Below, piece after piece: positions 1 to 8,461 of a stretch of DNA of 64,000 nt (positions within the stretch are counted from its first letter, which is position 1; each line of letters starts with the position of its first letter). The notes below the pieces were generated by a model that worked only from the letters and a program-made list of their open reading frames with translations, ran no database searches and was not told where the DNA came from. A program made the position numbers and the translations under genes. This stretch comes from Alphaproteobacteria bacterium (GTDB taxonomy: Bacteria > Pseudomonadota > Alphaproteobacteria > Rhizobiales > JAJFHC01). The stretch is from NCBI GenBank assembly GCA_021775805.1, contig JAJFHD010000090.1, positions 372,001 through 436,000 of the forward strand, in the 5' to 3' direction.

Positions 1-1091
1 GGATCGCAGAGGCGAAGGCACTGCAGATCGGAACCACCGGCGCAACCCGTACCGTCAATGCACCAAACTCGGAGAAGCCGCTCACACCCGATAACCTCAA
101 ACAAATCCGTCATACGACGTTCGGCACAGAACCGATCCAGCCGGTACAAGTGGGACCCGTCACGATTTATGTAGGGTCCTACGGGCGATCCCTTCGGGAA
201 TTTGTCTATTCTTTCGAGGCCGACACGTTCATTGCGCCGGACATCTCAATTCTTTCTGAGCATCTCCTACGCAATGGCGTCGTCCAGATGGCTTACGCTC
301 AGGACCCCGACGCCATTATCTGGCTTGCATCGGGAAACGGAGAGCTGGTGGGCTTGACCTATGAGCGGGACCAGAAGGTTGTGGGCTTCCATCGCCACCG
401 CCTGGCCGGCGGTTCACCCGACGCGTTTGGCCTTGTGACGTCAATTGCCACCATCCCCGGTACAGCCGGATGCGACGAAACCTGGGCTATCGTCAAACGT
501 ACAATCCAAGGACAGGAAAAGCAGTACATCGAACGCCTTGAATCCGGTTTCGAAGGGCTTGAGAAGGAGCAGGCATTCTTCGTCGATTCGGGCTTGTCCT
601 ATTCCGGCGTCCCGGTCAATGAGGTGTCAGGACTGGATCATCTTGAAGGTGAAACGGTTTCCATTCTCGCTGATGGCGCGGTCGATCCGCCGCAACAGAT
701 ATCGAACGGCCGGGTCACACTGCAAGGTGACCGCACCGCCGGCGACATACACGTAGGCTTGGCGTATCAGTCCCAGGCGACAACACTGCCTCTCTCATCG
801 GCGGGACGGGACGGTGTGCTGCTGGGGCGGCGAAAGAGAATTCAAAGCGTCATTGTCGATCTTCTTGAAACGCTCGGTGTGAAAGTCGGCACTTCTCCCG
901 ATAACCTGGAAGACGTGACTGTTCGCAAATCCAGCGACGTCATGGGTGAAAGCCCGCCACTTCTTACCGGAACCGTGAGGGTCGGGCTGGACGACACCTG
1001 GACCAGCGAAAGTCAGATCATTGTATCCGCCGAAGATCCTCTTCCGGCCACAGTGCTTTCATTCATACCAGCATACGAAACGGAGCCTTGA
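1..1091 (+). CDS. Phage tail nozzle/tail tubular B-like structural protein, FCCH domain, 5' partial
   Basis: The reading frame is open from base 3 to the TGA at 1089-1091 with no stop, so the gene begins left of the window and 362 residues are visible. The middle holds motifs recurrent in short-tailed phage structural proteins: MAYAQDPDAIIWL, the GLTYERDQ stretch and the following FHRHRLAGG. A segment GLDHLEGETVSILADG followed by VHIGL-like strands (HVGLAYQSQ) matches what databases label a ubiquitin-activating E1 FCCH domain, a label common on podovirus tail proteins. The likely role is a structural part of the short tail below the portal. The next gene starts 4 bp downstream. The family call is from recalled motifs; the exact virion position is inference. 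Confidence 0.7.
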   Translation, partial: IAEAKALQIGTTGATRTVNAPNSEKPLTPDNLKQIRHTTFGTEPIQPVQVGPVTIYVGSYGRSLREFVYSFEADTFIAPDISILSEHLLRNGVVQMAYAQDPDAIIWLASGNGELVGLTYERDQKVVGFHRHRLAGGSPDAFGLVTSIATIPGTAGCDETWAIVKRTIQGQEKQYIERLESGFEGLEKEQAFFVDSGLSYSGVPVNEVSGLDHLEGETVSILADGAVDPPQQISNGRVTLQGDRTAGDIHVGLAYQSQATTLPLSSAGRDGVLLGRRKRIQSVIVDLLETLGVKVGTSPDNLEDVTVRKSSDVMGESPPLLTGTVRVGLDDTWTSESQIIVSAEDPLPATVLSFIPAYETEP

Positions 1092-1095
1092 GATC

Positions 1096-1518
1096 ATGTG
1101 CAGTCCAATCATAGGGGCAGTTGTAAGTGCTGCCGGCACGCTGTTCAGCGCGGTTCAGCAATCCGGTGCGTCACGGGCCCAAGCCCGTATCGCCCGAAAC
1201 AACGCCATAGTCGAACGCCGCAGAAACGAATCTGAAACCAGGCGTGCGCGCCAACTCCAGACCAGGCGGATTTCCTCCAGGCGTGTCCGGGCCCTTGCGT
1301 CGGGCATCGCGATCGAAGGCTCGCCGGCGGAAGTCATCGTCAGGGACATCGGCGATAGCGAACTGGACATTCGTGCGAGGCGGTTTGACAGCGAAGTCCG
1401 TGCCCGCAACGAAGAAGCAAGAGCAAGCCTGGCAAGTTCCAGAGCGAGCTCACAAATTGTCGGCGGTGCTTTCGGGGCGATCACGCCTCTGATCAGGTCG
1501 GTGTCACAGCCACGATAG
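1096..1518 (+). CDS. Virion core protein, T7 gp14-like
   Basis: The protein has 140 residues. The ATG at 1096 is 4 bp after the upstream stop; the frame is open further upstream but inside the previous gene. It begins MCSPIIGAVVSAAGTLFSAV, a short hydrophobic, glycine-rich segment. A long Arg/Glu/Ala-rich helix follows (ARIARNN, RRRNESETRR), then the motif ASGIAIEGSPAEVI, a second charged helix and a hydrophobic end (GAFGAITPLI). This layout (MC start, membrane-active N-terminus, charged helices, GV.LEGSP motif) is typical of small internal virion or core proteins ejected with the DNA of T7-like phages. The role is inferred from this architecture. Confidence 0.6.
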   Translation: MCSPIIGAVVSAAGTLFSAVQQSGASRAQARIARNNAIVERRRNESETRRARQLQTRRISSRRVRALASGIAIEGSPAEVIVRDIGDSELDIRARRFDSEVRARNEEARASLASSRASSQIVGGAFGAITPLIRSVSQPR

Positions 1519-1633
1519 CAAGCCAACAGTAGATTCCGACGGGCAGCGCGGGACGTCCGCAATGCCGCAATAACCCGATCACCGGCCAGTGTTCCAACGC
1601 TGGCCGTTCCCATTTTCCGCAAAGGAGAAAACG

Positions 1634-2509
1634 ATGAACGAACCGCAAGGGTCCACAGTACCAGGAGACTTGGGCAACCCGACGGCCGGCAGTGCAAACG
1701 TTGTCAGCGCCGGATACGACGACGATCGCACGTCAAGTGGCTTGGCAGACGGCCTTCACTTCGAAGAGAACCGTGCCAAGGCGCAAGCGAAGGGTTGGAA
1801 GACTGTCGATGACGTCGTGACGTCCTACTCCAACCTAGAATCAAGACTCGGACGAAGGGCGGTTCAATCAGACGAGGATGGCTGGTCTGAAGATACTGAG
1901 CCGTCCGGTGAGGGTATCGATCAATCTGACCATAGTCCTGAATTCGAGTTTGATCTGCCCGATGGCCTGCCGGACAACTTCGTTTACAGCGAAGCCCTGG
2001 TTGACGGATTCCGGGATTGGGCCAAGGAGAGCAATCTCGATAGCGGACAGGCCCAGAAACTGCATGATCATTTTGTTCGCTATCAAGCTGGGCAATATGC
2101 TCAGTATGCCGAGGACCGTGATCAGGCGGTTGAATCAGCGCATCAGAATCTCGTGAAGGTGTGGGGTCCGCCCGAAAGCGAGTCTTATGCCCGCAACAGG
2201 GAATTCGCCCAAAGAGCAATTCGCAACCTGGGCGGCGAGAAACTCGTTCACGCACTGACCGCGAGCGGTCTGCTTTCACAGGAGGGCGCCGTTATGAACG
2301 AAACGGTGGCCATAGCGCTTGCCCGCACGGGCGAGGCTCTGTTTGCGGAAGATGTGCTGACTGGGAACGGTATCGACTCCAAGAACCCCTGGGCCGAGGA
2401 ACATGAAAACCTCAGTGAACAGGGGCAGATCATCCGCAACGATCCGGCAAAGGCCCAAGCTCTGGTTCGCGCGGCAGGCCTTGAACCGAGAGATTTCGGT
2501 CTCTCGTGA
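1634..2509 (+). CDS. Phage scaffold-like capsid assembly protein
   Basis: The protein has 291 residues and is strongly acidic. The ATG at 1634 is preceded by AAAGGAGAAA at 1621-1630, which favours it over an in-frame start at 1589. An N-terminal motif, AKGWKTVDDVVTSYSNLESRLG, is typical of phage proteins encoded just before the capsid gene. It is followed by an acidic low-complexity linker (about residues 75-115), a helical part and a C-terminal segment beginning VWGPP. Position directly before the major capsid gene and overall composition fit a scaffolding protein that shapes the procapsid and then leaves it. No enzymatic motif is seen. A minor virion protein is the alternative. Confidence 0.6.
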   Translation: MNEPQGSTVPGDLGNPTAGSANVVSAGYDDDRTSSGLADGLHFEENRAKAQAKGWKTVDDVVTSYSNLESRLGRRAVQSDEDGWSEDTEPSGEGIDQSDHSPEFEFDLPDGLPDNFVYSEALVDGFRDWAKESNLDSGQAQKLHDHFVRYQAGQYAQYAEDRDQAVESAHQNLVKVWGPPESESYARNREFAQRAIRNLGGEKLVHALTASGLLSQEGAVMNETVAIALARTGEALFAEDVLTGNGIDSKNPWAEEHENLSEQGQIIRNDPAKAQALVRAAGLEPRDFGLS

Positions 2510-2561
2510 GGCGCCCCATCGGACCATTCACCAACTTAATCGTAACTAGCAAAGGACCTGC

Positions 2562-3575
2562 ATGATGGCAGTGACACGACTGACCGATGTTGTCGTACCG
2601 GAAGTATTCCTTCCTCACATGTTGAAGAACACCGCCGAGAAATCGGCAATCTTTCAATCGGGAATCCTGAGGCAGGACGCGAATATGTCCAAATTCCTGT
2701 CCGGTGGCGGGCGCACGGAAAATGTACCCTTCTGGAACGATCTTTCCGCGGCGGAACCAAACATTTCCTCCGATGATCCGGCAAGCGACGCGACGCCTCA
2801 AAAAATAACCGGCGCCAAGGATGTTGCCATCCGGCACAACCGAAATCAGGCCTGGTCGGACGCCTATCTGGTGTCCGAGCTGTCAGGAGATGACCCGATG
2901 AAACGGGTGCTCACCCGTGTCAGCGATTACTGGTCGAGGGCATATCAGAGACAGATGGTCTCGACCCTGAAAGGTGTCTTCGCTGACAATGCGGCGAACG
3001 ATGCCGGCGACATGCGCCACGTGATCGGGACCGATGCGGTTGGCGCGCCAGTCGATGCAGAACTTATTTCTGCAGAAGCGGTGATCGACGGCAAGCAGAC
3101 AATGGGCGATGCCGCGGAGGATCTGAGTGTCCTGGTCATGCATTCCGTGCCCTATGCGCGACTGCAGAAGCAGAACCTCATCGACTTCATTCCCGATTCG
3201 GAAGGCAAGATACAGTTTCCCACCTATCTCGGTTACCGGCTGGTCATTGATGACGGCTGTCCGGCCGTTCAAGGCACCAACCGGATAAACTATTCGACCT
3301 ATCTGGTCTCCGAGGGTGCTTTCGCATGGGCCGAGCATCCGCCCAAGGTCGCCGTGGAAGTGGAACGAAAACCGGGGCAGGGCGACGGTGGCGGTGTCGA
3401 GGAACTCTGGACCCGGCGCCAATACGTCCTGCACCCTTACGGAATCAAATGGACGGATTCAAGCGTAGCCGGCCAATCGCCGACAAACACGGAACTCGAG
3501 AACGCCGCAAACTGGGATCGGGTTTACCCGGAGCGAAAGCAAATCGGCCTGGTGGAACTCGTAACCAACGGCTGA
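2562..3575 (+). CDS. Phage major capsid protein
   Basis: The protein has 337 residues. AAAGGA at 2550-2555 precedes two adjacent ATGs (2562 and 2565); either could be used. The N-terminus (TRLTDVVVPEVFLPHM, then SAIFQSGIL) and the later ENVPFWNDL, IRHNRNQAWSDAYL and NRINYSTYLVSEGAFAWAEH stretches are the pattern of coat proteins in the P22/T7-type groups of alphaproteobacterial prophages. The protein forms the icosahedral shell. It lies between the scaffold-like gene and a strong terminator, which would isolate high capsid expression from the genes below. The coat-protein call is secure; the precise capsid subfamily is not resolved from the sequence alone. Confidence 0.8.
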   Translation: MMAVTRLTDVVVPEVFLPHMLKNTAEKSAIFQSGILRQDANMSKFLSGGGRTENVPFWNDLSAAEPNISSDDPASDATPQKITGAKDVAIRHNRNQAWSDAYLVSELSGDDPMKRVLTRVSDYWSRAYQRQMVSTLKGVFADNAANDAGDMRHVIGTDAVGAPVDAELISAEAVIDGKQTMGDAAEDLSVLVMHSVPYARLQKQNLIDFIPDSEGKIQFPTYLGYRLVIDDGCPAVQGTNRINYSTYLVSEGAFAWAEHPPKVAVEVERKPGQGDGGGVEELWTRRQYVLHPYGIKWTDSSVAGQSPTNTELENAANWDRVYPERKQIGLVELVTNG

Positions 3576-3605
3576 CGTCAGCACCCGCCCAAGAATCGAC
3601 GCGAC

Positions 3606-3640
3606 TGGGAGATGCACCGCGTGCGGTCATCTCCCATTTT
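3606..3640 (+). terminator. Rho-independent terminator after capsid gene
   Basis: TGGGAGATG (3606-3614) pairs perfectly with CATCTCCCA (3628-3636). Inside the stem, ACCGC (3616-3620) pairs with GCGGT (3623-3627), leaving a 2-nt loop and one bulged C. A TTTT run follows at 3637-3640. This is a long GC-rich hairpin with a U tract, 30 bp after the capsid stop codon, and the clearest terminator in the window. Confidence 0.8.
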
Positions 3641-3655
3641 CTAAGGAGTATGAGA

Positions 3656-3847
3656 ATGACAAACCAAGGTGAACAGGTTTCTCTGAAGGACGCAAACGCG
3701 CTCTATCTGAAAGAAGAGTCCGAAAGACGGTCGAAGGAACAATTGACTGTCGGGCAAATTCGCAAAGCTTTGGAACAAGTTACCGGCAAAATGAAAGACG
3801 GTGGAACCCGGGCGGCGCGTCCCCGTGGCAGACAGGCCGGCCAATGA
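3656..3847 (+). CDS. Small charged phage protein, unknown function
   Basis: The product has 63 residues. AAGGAG at 3643-3648 is 7 nt before ATG 3656; the ATG at 3650 is too close to it, so 3656 is chosen. The protein is hydrophilic and helical (EQVSLKDANALYLKEE, then RRSKEQLTV) with an Arg/Gly-rich end (RAARPRGRQAGQ). I recognise no family. It sits immediately after the capsid terminator and its stop codon overlaps the next start as ATGA, so the two small genes are probably translated together. A head-completion or decoration role is possible from position only. Confidence 0.55.
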   Translation: MTNQGEQVSLKDANALYLKEESERRSKEQLTVGQIRKALEQVTGKMKDGGTRAARPRGRQAGQ

Positions 3848-4020
3848 CGTCGGGCGAATGGGAGGACGAGGCCAGGTCGAAGCCGATGCCCGGAGTGTTG
3901 CGGGATGACGGCGCAACGACGCGTACCAAAGCCGAACCCCAGCCGGACCGCAAATGGCCGGCGGCGATGCAGGCAGCACTCTATTTCAACCGCAAACGCC
4001 GGCGGTCGCAATCGTCTTAG
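3844..4020 (+). CDS. 58-residue phage ORF, translationally coupled
   Basis: ATG 3844-3846 overlaps the preceding TGA (3845-3847) in an ATGA junction, and the frame runs to TAG at 4018-4020. The product starts MTSGEWEDEARSKPMPG and ends ALYFNRKRRRSQSS, so it has an acidic beginning and a strongly basic tail. Nothing in it matches a family I know. Support comes from the coupling to the gene above, its position in the packed phage operon and the absence of another gene in this interval. Whether it is expressed remains open. Confidence 0.45.
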   Translation: MTSGEWEDEARSKPMPGVLRDDGATTRTKAEPQPDRKWPAAMQAALYFNRKRRRSQSS

Positions 4021-4069
4021 CGACGGACGTTGAGGGGAATCCGCAACTTTTCACACGGAGGCGTTCATC

Positions 4070-5185
4070 ATGACAGTGAACTCTACAACCAACCGGGCGG
4101 AGCATGACGGCGACGGCATTACAACCGCGTTCGCTTTCACGCCCTATTTTCTTGATGACGACGACTTGAGAGTATACCTCCGGGACTCAAGTGAAGACAT
4201 CGAGACACTCCAGGTGCTTTCGACCGATTACACCATATCCGGCGCGGCGGACCCGGCTGGTGGAACGGTCACATTCGTCACGCCGCCCAAGGCGACCGAC
4301 AAGGTGGTCATCATTCGCGACCCGGACCGGCTCCAGGCGGTGGACTACCAGGCCAATGACGCCTTCCCGGCGGAAACCCATGAACGGGCACTTGATAAGC
4401 TGACAATGATCGTCCAGCGCCTTGCCGAACAGCTTGAACGAACCGTGGGACTGGCGGAGACCGATTCAGCATCTATTTTGACCTTACCGTCCGATCGGAT
4501 CAGTTCGATTCTGGGTTTTGACACGTCCGGCAACATGGAGGCTGTGAACAAGTCGACGCTCGGCGGCGCCACGCTGCCGGTGAGTACGGTGGACAACTCC
4601 GTTCCGAGATTCGACGGCACCGACGGCGACGCCCTGCAGTCAAGCGGCGTAGAGATCGATGACAGCAACAATGTCGCGATCCCGGCCACCGGCTACATAT
4701 TGATCCCGGCCGGGAGTACGGCGCAACGGCCGGGAACACCGATCGCGGGCCACCTGCGGCTCAATACGACACTGAATGCCCTGGAACAGTACATAGACGG
4801 CGCATGGTCCTCCATGGCGGTTTCCACGGGGCCGAACGAATTCGGCGGCGGTCAGAGACTCAAGACGCAATCGCTGGCCTTCAGCGCAACGCCTGCACCA
4901 GACGCCGCCCTGGGTCAGCGCGTGGAGTTTGCGGCGGCAACCGGCGCCGTCACCATCGGAACCATGACCAACTGCCATGTCGGGATGCCGTTTCGCTTCA
5001 TACTCCAACAGGACGGCACCGGTGGGCGCGCCTACACAATGGATGCGGCCTACAAGAATCAGCCATCGACGTTTGTCCTGGCTGCCAGCAAGAAACAGAT
5101 CCTTGACGGCGAAGTGACCGCGGTTGACGGCAGCAACAACTTGACGGAAGCGGTGTTGTCTTCGGGAAGCTGGATAGAGCCATGA
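4070..5185 (+). CDS. Phage tail fibre with T7 gp17-type N-terminal domain
   Basis: The protein has 371 residues; CGGAGG at 4055-4060 lies upstream of ATG 4070. Residues 1 to about 140 carry the T7 gp17 N-terminal module that anchors fibres to the short tail: GDGITTAFAFTPYF, a VYLRDSS strand, TDYTISGAADPAGGTVTF, KVVIIRDP and HERALDKLTMIVQRLAEQLERTV in sequence. The remainder is beta-rich and repetitive, with a C-terminal part (about 265-371) that looks like a globular tip domain ending SGSWIEP. The stop overlaps the next start as ATGA (5182-5185). The protein probably joins the tail to the receptor-binding protein encoded next. Confidence 0.75.
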   Translation: MTVNSTTNRAEHDGDGITTAFAFTPYFLDDDDLRVYLRDSSEDIETLQVLSTDYTISGAADPAGGTVTFVTPPKATDKVVIIRDPDRLQAVDYQANDAFPAETHERALDKLTMIVQRLAEQLERTVGLAETDSASILTLPSDRISSILGFDTSGNMEAVNKSTLGGATLPVSTVDNSVPRFDGTDGDALQSSGVEIDDSNNVAIPATGYILIPAGSTAQRPGTPIAGHLRLNTTLNALEQYIDGAWSSMAVSTGPNEFGGGQRLKTQSLAFSATPAPDAALGQRVEFAAATGAVTIGTMTNCHVGMPFRFILQQDGTGGRAYTMDAAYKNQPSTFVLAASKKQILDGEVTAVDGSNNLTEAVLSSGSWIEP

Positions 5186-6927
5186 GGGGAATTTTAGCGC
5201 CGCATGTTGGCGGCAGCGACGACGCTTACGCCGTTCCGTTCTCTATGCATATGGATGAGGCCGATTATCTGACCCCAGATTACACGCCGGGCACGCCGGA
5301 CAATTTCGACTATCAGGCGATTTCATGGTGGGCGCGGCAGGACAGTGCAGCGCCTGGTAACGACGTATATTGGTCGAAGGCGGGCGGCTACTACGTCGCG
5401 AACTTTCAGACAAGCGGGTACTGGTATGTCAATTCTTCAACAGGTTCTGCGCGAGAGGGCGATGAAATAGCGGATGCTGAGTGGCACCATTTCTTTTTGA
5501 TCTGGGACAGTGCACAAGCTATCCAGGCTGACCGCATTCGATGCTGGAAAGATGGCGTCGAAATGGACTTTGATGTTGCGTCGCCAAACCCGGCGCTGAA
5601 TGCCGACTTTAACTGGCCAACCTCGTCGGGCTGGCAGCTTGGGGAGCTTACGACATCGAGTGGCGTTGGTTTCGTTGGCAAATATGCGGAGTTCCGATGG
5701 ATTGACGGGGTAACGGTAGAGCTTGCGGACTTCTACGACACCGACACAAACCTGCCCGTTGAATATACCGGCGCGTATGGGAACGAGGGTTTCTATTTGC
5801 CGTTCTCAGACATCGGCGATCTTGGCCGCGACTTCTCCGGCAACGAAAATCATTGGGTCACCAGCGGCTCTCCGGGACAGAGTAACGACTCTCCGACACA
5901 GCCATATATCGCAACGAGCGGCAGTGCAGGAAGTGAAGATTGGAACGGACATAGCTTTCGACATCACTTTACTCCACCATCGGGTGATTGGTCATACATC
6001 CGTTTTAAGTATGTCGGCAACGCCTCGTATTCGATGGACGTTGACAATGTTTCCGTTGGCATCAAGGCATCGTCTGGCAATGCTTACGATACCGCCGATA
6101 CGCCTGTAGAGATTACGTTCGGCTTGTCGAGCGGCATTAACATAGGTAACGAGGAAATTTGGTCTGATTGGGTCGCGTTCGACATTTCCGACGGCGACGA
6201 CTTGATGATGATTGCCGATGTTGGGGCGGCGGCTACGCGTGTTGACAATTCTACAGGCACTTTAGGGGCATCGTTGGTCGGTTACTATAAGGCGAGCACC
6301 GACTCATACGATCAAGCCACTCCGCCAGGTTCTTGGACATCACTAGGAAACCAAGCACGAGCCTTCCCCCGAGCTATCCAGGTTGCACGTAGCATACCGG
6401 AATCATTTGAAATCATAACCACGGTGACGCTTGAGAACTTGGCCAGCAACGCTGCAACGAACCGAGCGGACCGGTCTTTGCGGCAAGTTATGACTGTAGG
6501 CGGTCCCTCCGGCAGAGATTACACAGGGATCAGAGTGAGACACGACGCAAACACAGGAATGTCTTATGATCTCGACAATGTGAGTGTAGGTATCAGAAGT
6601 GGCAGTACAAACGATACCACGGCAACTCCGACCGAACTCTTGCACGACGGAACAAGTGGCGTGGAAATTGCGGCGGGCACCAAAGAAGAGAGTGACTGGT
6701 CCACTTTCGCGTTCTCCGAGGGCGACAATTTGCTCGTAATCCACGACGTTGCGTCGGGTACACAAATGTGTCGCTACAACGGAAGCGGCGGCGACGGTAC
6801 TTACGAGTATACAAGCGCACAAAACAGCTATGACCAACAGTCCGTGACTGGATTCAGTTTTTACTCGAACGACACCTTTGCGTGCAGTCGTATTGAAGGT
6901 AAACGCATATCGGATGATCAGGATTAG
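5182..6927 (+). CDS. Receptor-binding tail protein, lectin-like, with internal duplication
   Basis: The protein has 581 residues. Residues about 15-240 resemble a LamG/concanavalin-like beta-sandwich found in tail proteins (AISWWARQD, ADAEWHHFFLIWDS, LPFSDIGDLGRDFSGNENHW). Two related modules follow, about residues 283-378 and 460-552. Both contain DNVSVGI followed by K or R, a SDW...F block, GD(D/N)L, a DV strand and an ending SYDQ. I infer an adhesin that contacts the host surface. Base composition drops at this gene: the line 4921-4980 has 38 G+C of 60 while 5461-5520 has 28 of 60, suggesting module exchange. The gene overlaps the fibre gene by 4 bp. Confidence 0.65.
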   Translation: MRGILAPHVGGSDDAYAVPFSMHMDEADYLTPDYTPGTPDNFDYQAISWWARQDSAAPGNDVYWSKAGGYYVANFQTSGYWYVNSSTGSAREGDEIADAEWHHFFLIWDSAQAIQADRIRCWKDGVEMDFDVASPNPALNADFNWPTSSGWQLGELTTSSGVGFVGKYAEFRWIDGVTVELADFYDTDTNLPVEYTGAYGNEGFYLPFSDIGDLGRDFSGNENHWVTSGSPGQSNDSPTQPYIATSGSAGSEDWNGHSFRHHFTPPSGDWSYIRFKYVGNASYSMDVDNVSVGIKASSGNAYDTADTPVEITFGLSSGINIGNEEIWSDWVAFDISDGDDLMMIADVGAAATRVDNSTGTLGASLVGYYKASTDSYDQATPPGSWTSLGNQARAFPRAIQVARSIPESFEIITTVTLENLASNAATNRADRSLRQVMTVGGPSGRDYTGIRVRHDANTGMSYDLDNVSVGIRSGSTNDTTATPTELLHDGTSGVEIAAGTKEESDWSTFAFSEGDNLLVIHDVASGTQMCRYNGSGGDGTYEYTSAQNSYDQQSVTGFSFYSNDTFACSRIEGKRISDDQD

Positions 6928-6936
6928 GATCTAATA

Positions 6937-7488
6937 ATGCCCAAAATCAGAATTAGAGACGAGAAGGGCGATGTGAAACTGGAGTTTCGGCCAGGCAATA
7001 CGGTTAGAATCGCCGGCCACCCAATTCCCAAATCGCACCCTTGGATCAAGGCGGCATCGGTTGGTGTTCTTGCACATCCCGTGTTGGAGGCAAAGGGATA
7101 CACATCCGAACTTGTGTCCGACCCGGTCAAAACTCCTTTCTCACCCCAACGTGAAGACGTGACAACAGAGCGCGATCGCCGCATCAACCAGCAAGTTACT
7201 GTCACGCTTGATGGCGGGCGAAACTTCCCGGTCGATATGGACTATGGCAGCCGTGCGAACATTACGAACATTGCGACGGTGGCAAGCGAGAATGAATCGC
7301 TTGGAATTACAGTGCCGATTACCTTCCGGGACGCCAACAATCGGAACCAAGTGTTGACAAACAAGCAGTTCCGGGCGTTGGCATTGCAAGTCGCTTCCCA
7401 AGTGAATGCCATCTACACAGCCTCTTGGGTGCTGAAGGATTTGAATACAATTCCGACTGATTTTACCGATGACAAGCACTGGCCTTAA
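6937..7488 (+). CDS. DUF4376-like phage tail-associated protein
   Basis: The protein has 183 residues and starts 9 bp after the receptor-binding gene. The N-terminal part is beta-rich (MPKIRIRDEKGDVKLEF). The C-terminal 100 residues show the DUF4376 pattern: ERDRRINQQV, then NFPVDMDYGSRANI, ITFRDANNRNQVLTNKQF and a helix ending AIYTASWVLKD. DUF4376 proteins are usually encoded next to phage fibres and are often treated as fibre assembly or tip proteins, but their function is not established. Its place directly after the adhesin gene fits that. Confidence in the family is moderate; the role is inference. Confidence 0.6.
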   Translation: MPKIRIRDEKGDVKLEFRPGNTVRIAGHPIPKSHPWIKAASVGVLAHPVLEAKGYTSELVSDPVKTPFSPQREDVTTERDRRINQQVTVTLDGGRNFPVDMDYGSRANITNIATVASENESLGITVPITFRDANNRNQVLTNKQFRALALQVASQVNAIYTASWVLKDLNTIPTDFTDDKHWP

Positions 7489-7765
7489 GGCAAGACAGCT
7501 CTAAGTGAAAATTGTCTTTGTCAGATTTGATCAGCTCCTAAATACACTGACGGTGTGGTAATTCTGGCAAAACTGTACCGAGCCGGACGGGCAATGACCG
7601 CAGTTAGGGACGTTCATTGGGTTGTGCCCTCTGTGCCGTTCCTGACTAAAACATCGGACAGCATGCGCAATGTCTCCCAATAACGATGTAAGCCAAAATA
7701 TTGTTCGGGCACTGAGCAGAATGTCACGGCCAGAGAGACAACACGAACGGCACGCGGGAACACAC
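7489..7765. other. 277-bp phage intergenic gap
   Basis: There is no supported gene between the DUF4376-like stop and the ATG at 7766. The plus frame is open from an ATG at 7670, but that start and the ATG at 7721 lack a good ribosome binding site. The region is less GC-rich at its left end, where a weak promoter (TTGTCA, 15-bp gap, TAAATA, around 7518-7543) could drive the following small genes; the spacer is short, so I do not list it as a promoter. Confidence 0.35.
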
Positions 7766-7993
7766 ATGGCACAACCGAAATGGATAGATCCGAAGATCAG
7801 CTTCGGCCACATCATGCAGGCGTTCCTACTGATTGGCGGTGGGCTTTTTGCTTTCTTCGAACTGAAGGAAAACGTCCGCCACAACTCAGACAGAATCACG
7901 GCTATTGAGAAAATTCAAGCTATTGAGATCGGCCATATCAAGGAATCCCTGAAGCGCATTGAACGCTATCAGACCAGCAGCGTTTCGCGATAA
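7766..7993 (+). CDS. Small membrane protein with coiled-coil tail, XhlA-like arrangement
   Basis: From ATG 7766 the product has 75 residues; in-frame starts at 7670 and 7721 would give longer forms, and no start has a strong Shine-Dalgarno. One transmembrane segment (IMQAFLLIGGGLFAFFEL) is followed by a short heptad-like helix (VRHNSDRITAIEKIQAI and on to IKESLKRIERY). One membrane segment beside a coiled coil is seen in XhlA-type accessory lysis proteins, although those usually have the order reversed. The role in lysis or virion release is a guess from architecture and prophage context. Confidence 0.45.
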   Translation: MAQPKWIDPKISFGHIMQAFLLIGGGLFAFFELKENVRHNSDRITAIEKIQAIEIGHIKESLKRIERYQTSSVSR

Positions 7994-8035
7994 TCCAGCA
8001 ACGGGCCAAGGCCCGCCCACTTCGAAAGCATCACA

Positions 8036-8410
8036 ATGAAAACCCTCCTTATCCGGGTGCTGACCGCGCTCGGGCTTTTTGCCGTGCCCGTACTCCTGGG
8101 CTGGAATACATCTGTCAATGCCGCACGGGAATGCTACCCGATCGCAACCCTGAAGGTCTCCTTCCGGGTGGTATTTCCGAAAGCCAGGCAGACGATCATG
8201 ACCGGCGACAGGGCGCAGGCCTATTTGTCAGCGTTCAACACTTTTGGGAATCCGACCGGTTTCAACGGCGATACTCTTTTCCTGACCACTTTGCCTAACG
8301 GGACCACTCTGTTCGTTCCCTTGACGTCCGGCATCGGCTGTCAGCGCATCGTCGTCGGTCCCAGGCTTCACAAGGTCATTATGGCAAAGATTGCCCGCTC
8401 TGCGATCTAG
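8036..8410 (+). CDS. Small secreted protein in prophage, unknown
   Basis: The product has 124 residues and begins with a clear signal peptide (MKTLLIRVLTALGLFAVPVL) and a likely cleavage after SVNAA. The mature part is about 95 residues, contains two cysteines (ECYP and GIGCQR) that could form a disulfide, and is beta-rich. I recognise no family. It lies between the tail genes and a minus-strand methyltransferase and may be a cargo gene that acts in the envelope, for example as superinfection exclusion, but nothing in the sequence proves that. A signal peptide is unusual for a virion protein. Confidence 0.5.
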   Translation: MKTLLIRVLTALGLFAVPVLLGWNTSVNAARECYPIATLKVSFRVVFPKARQTIMTGDRAQAYLSAFNTFGNPTGFNGDTLFLTTLPNGTTLFVPLTSGIGCQRIVVGPRLHKVIMAKIARSAI

Positions 8411-8461
8411 GCCGCCTGATCTCCAGGTCAGTCCAAAGGGAAGTTCCCGGATGAAAATCCA

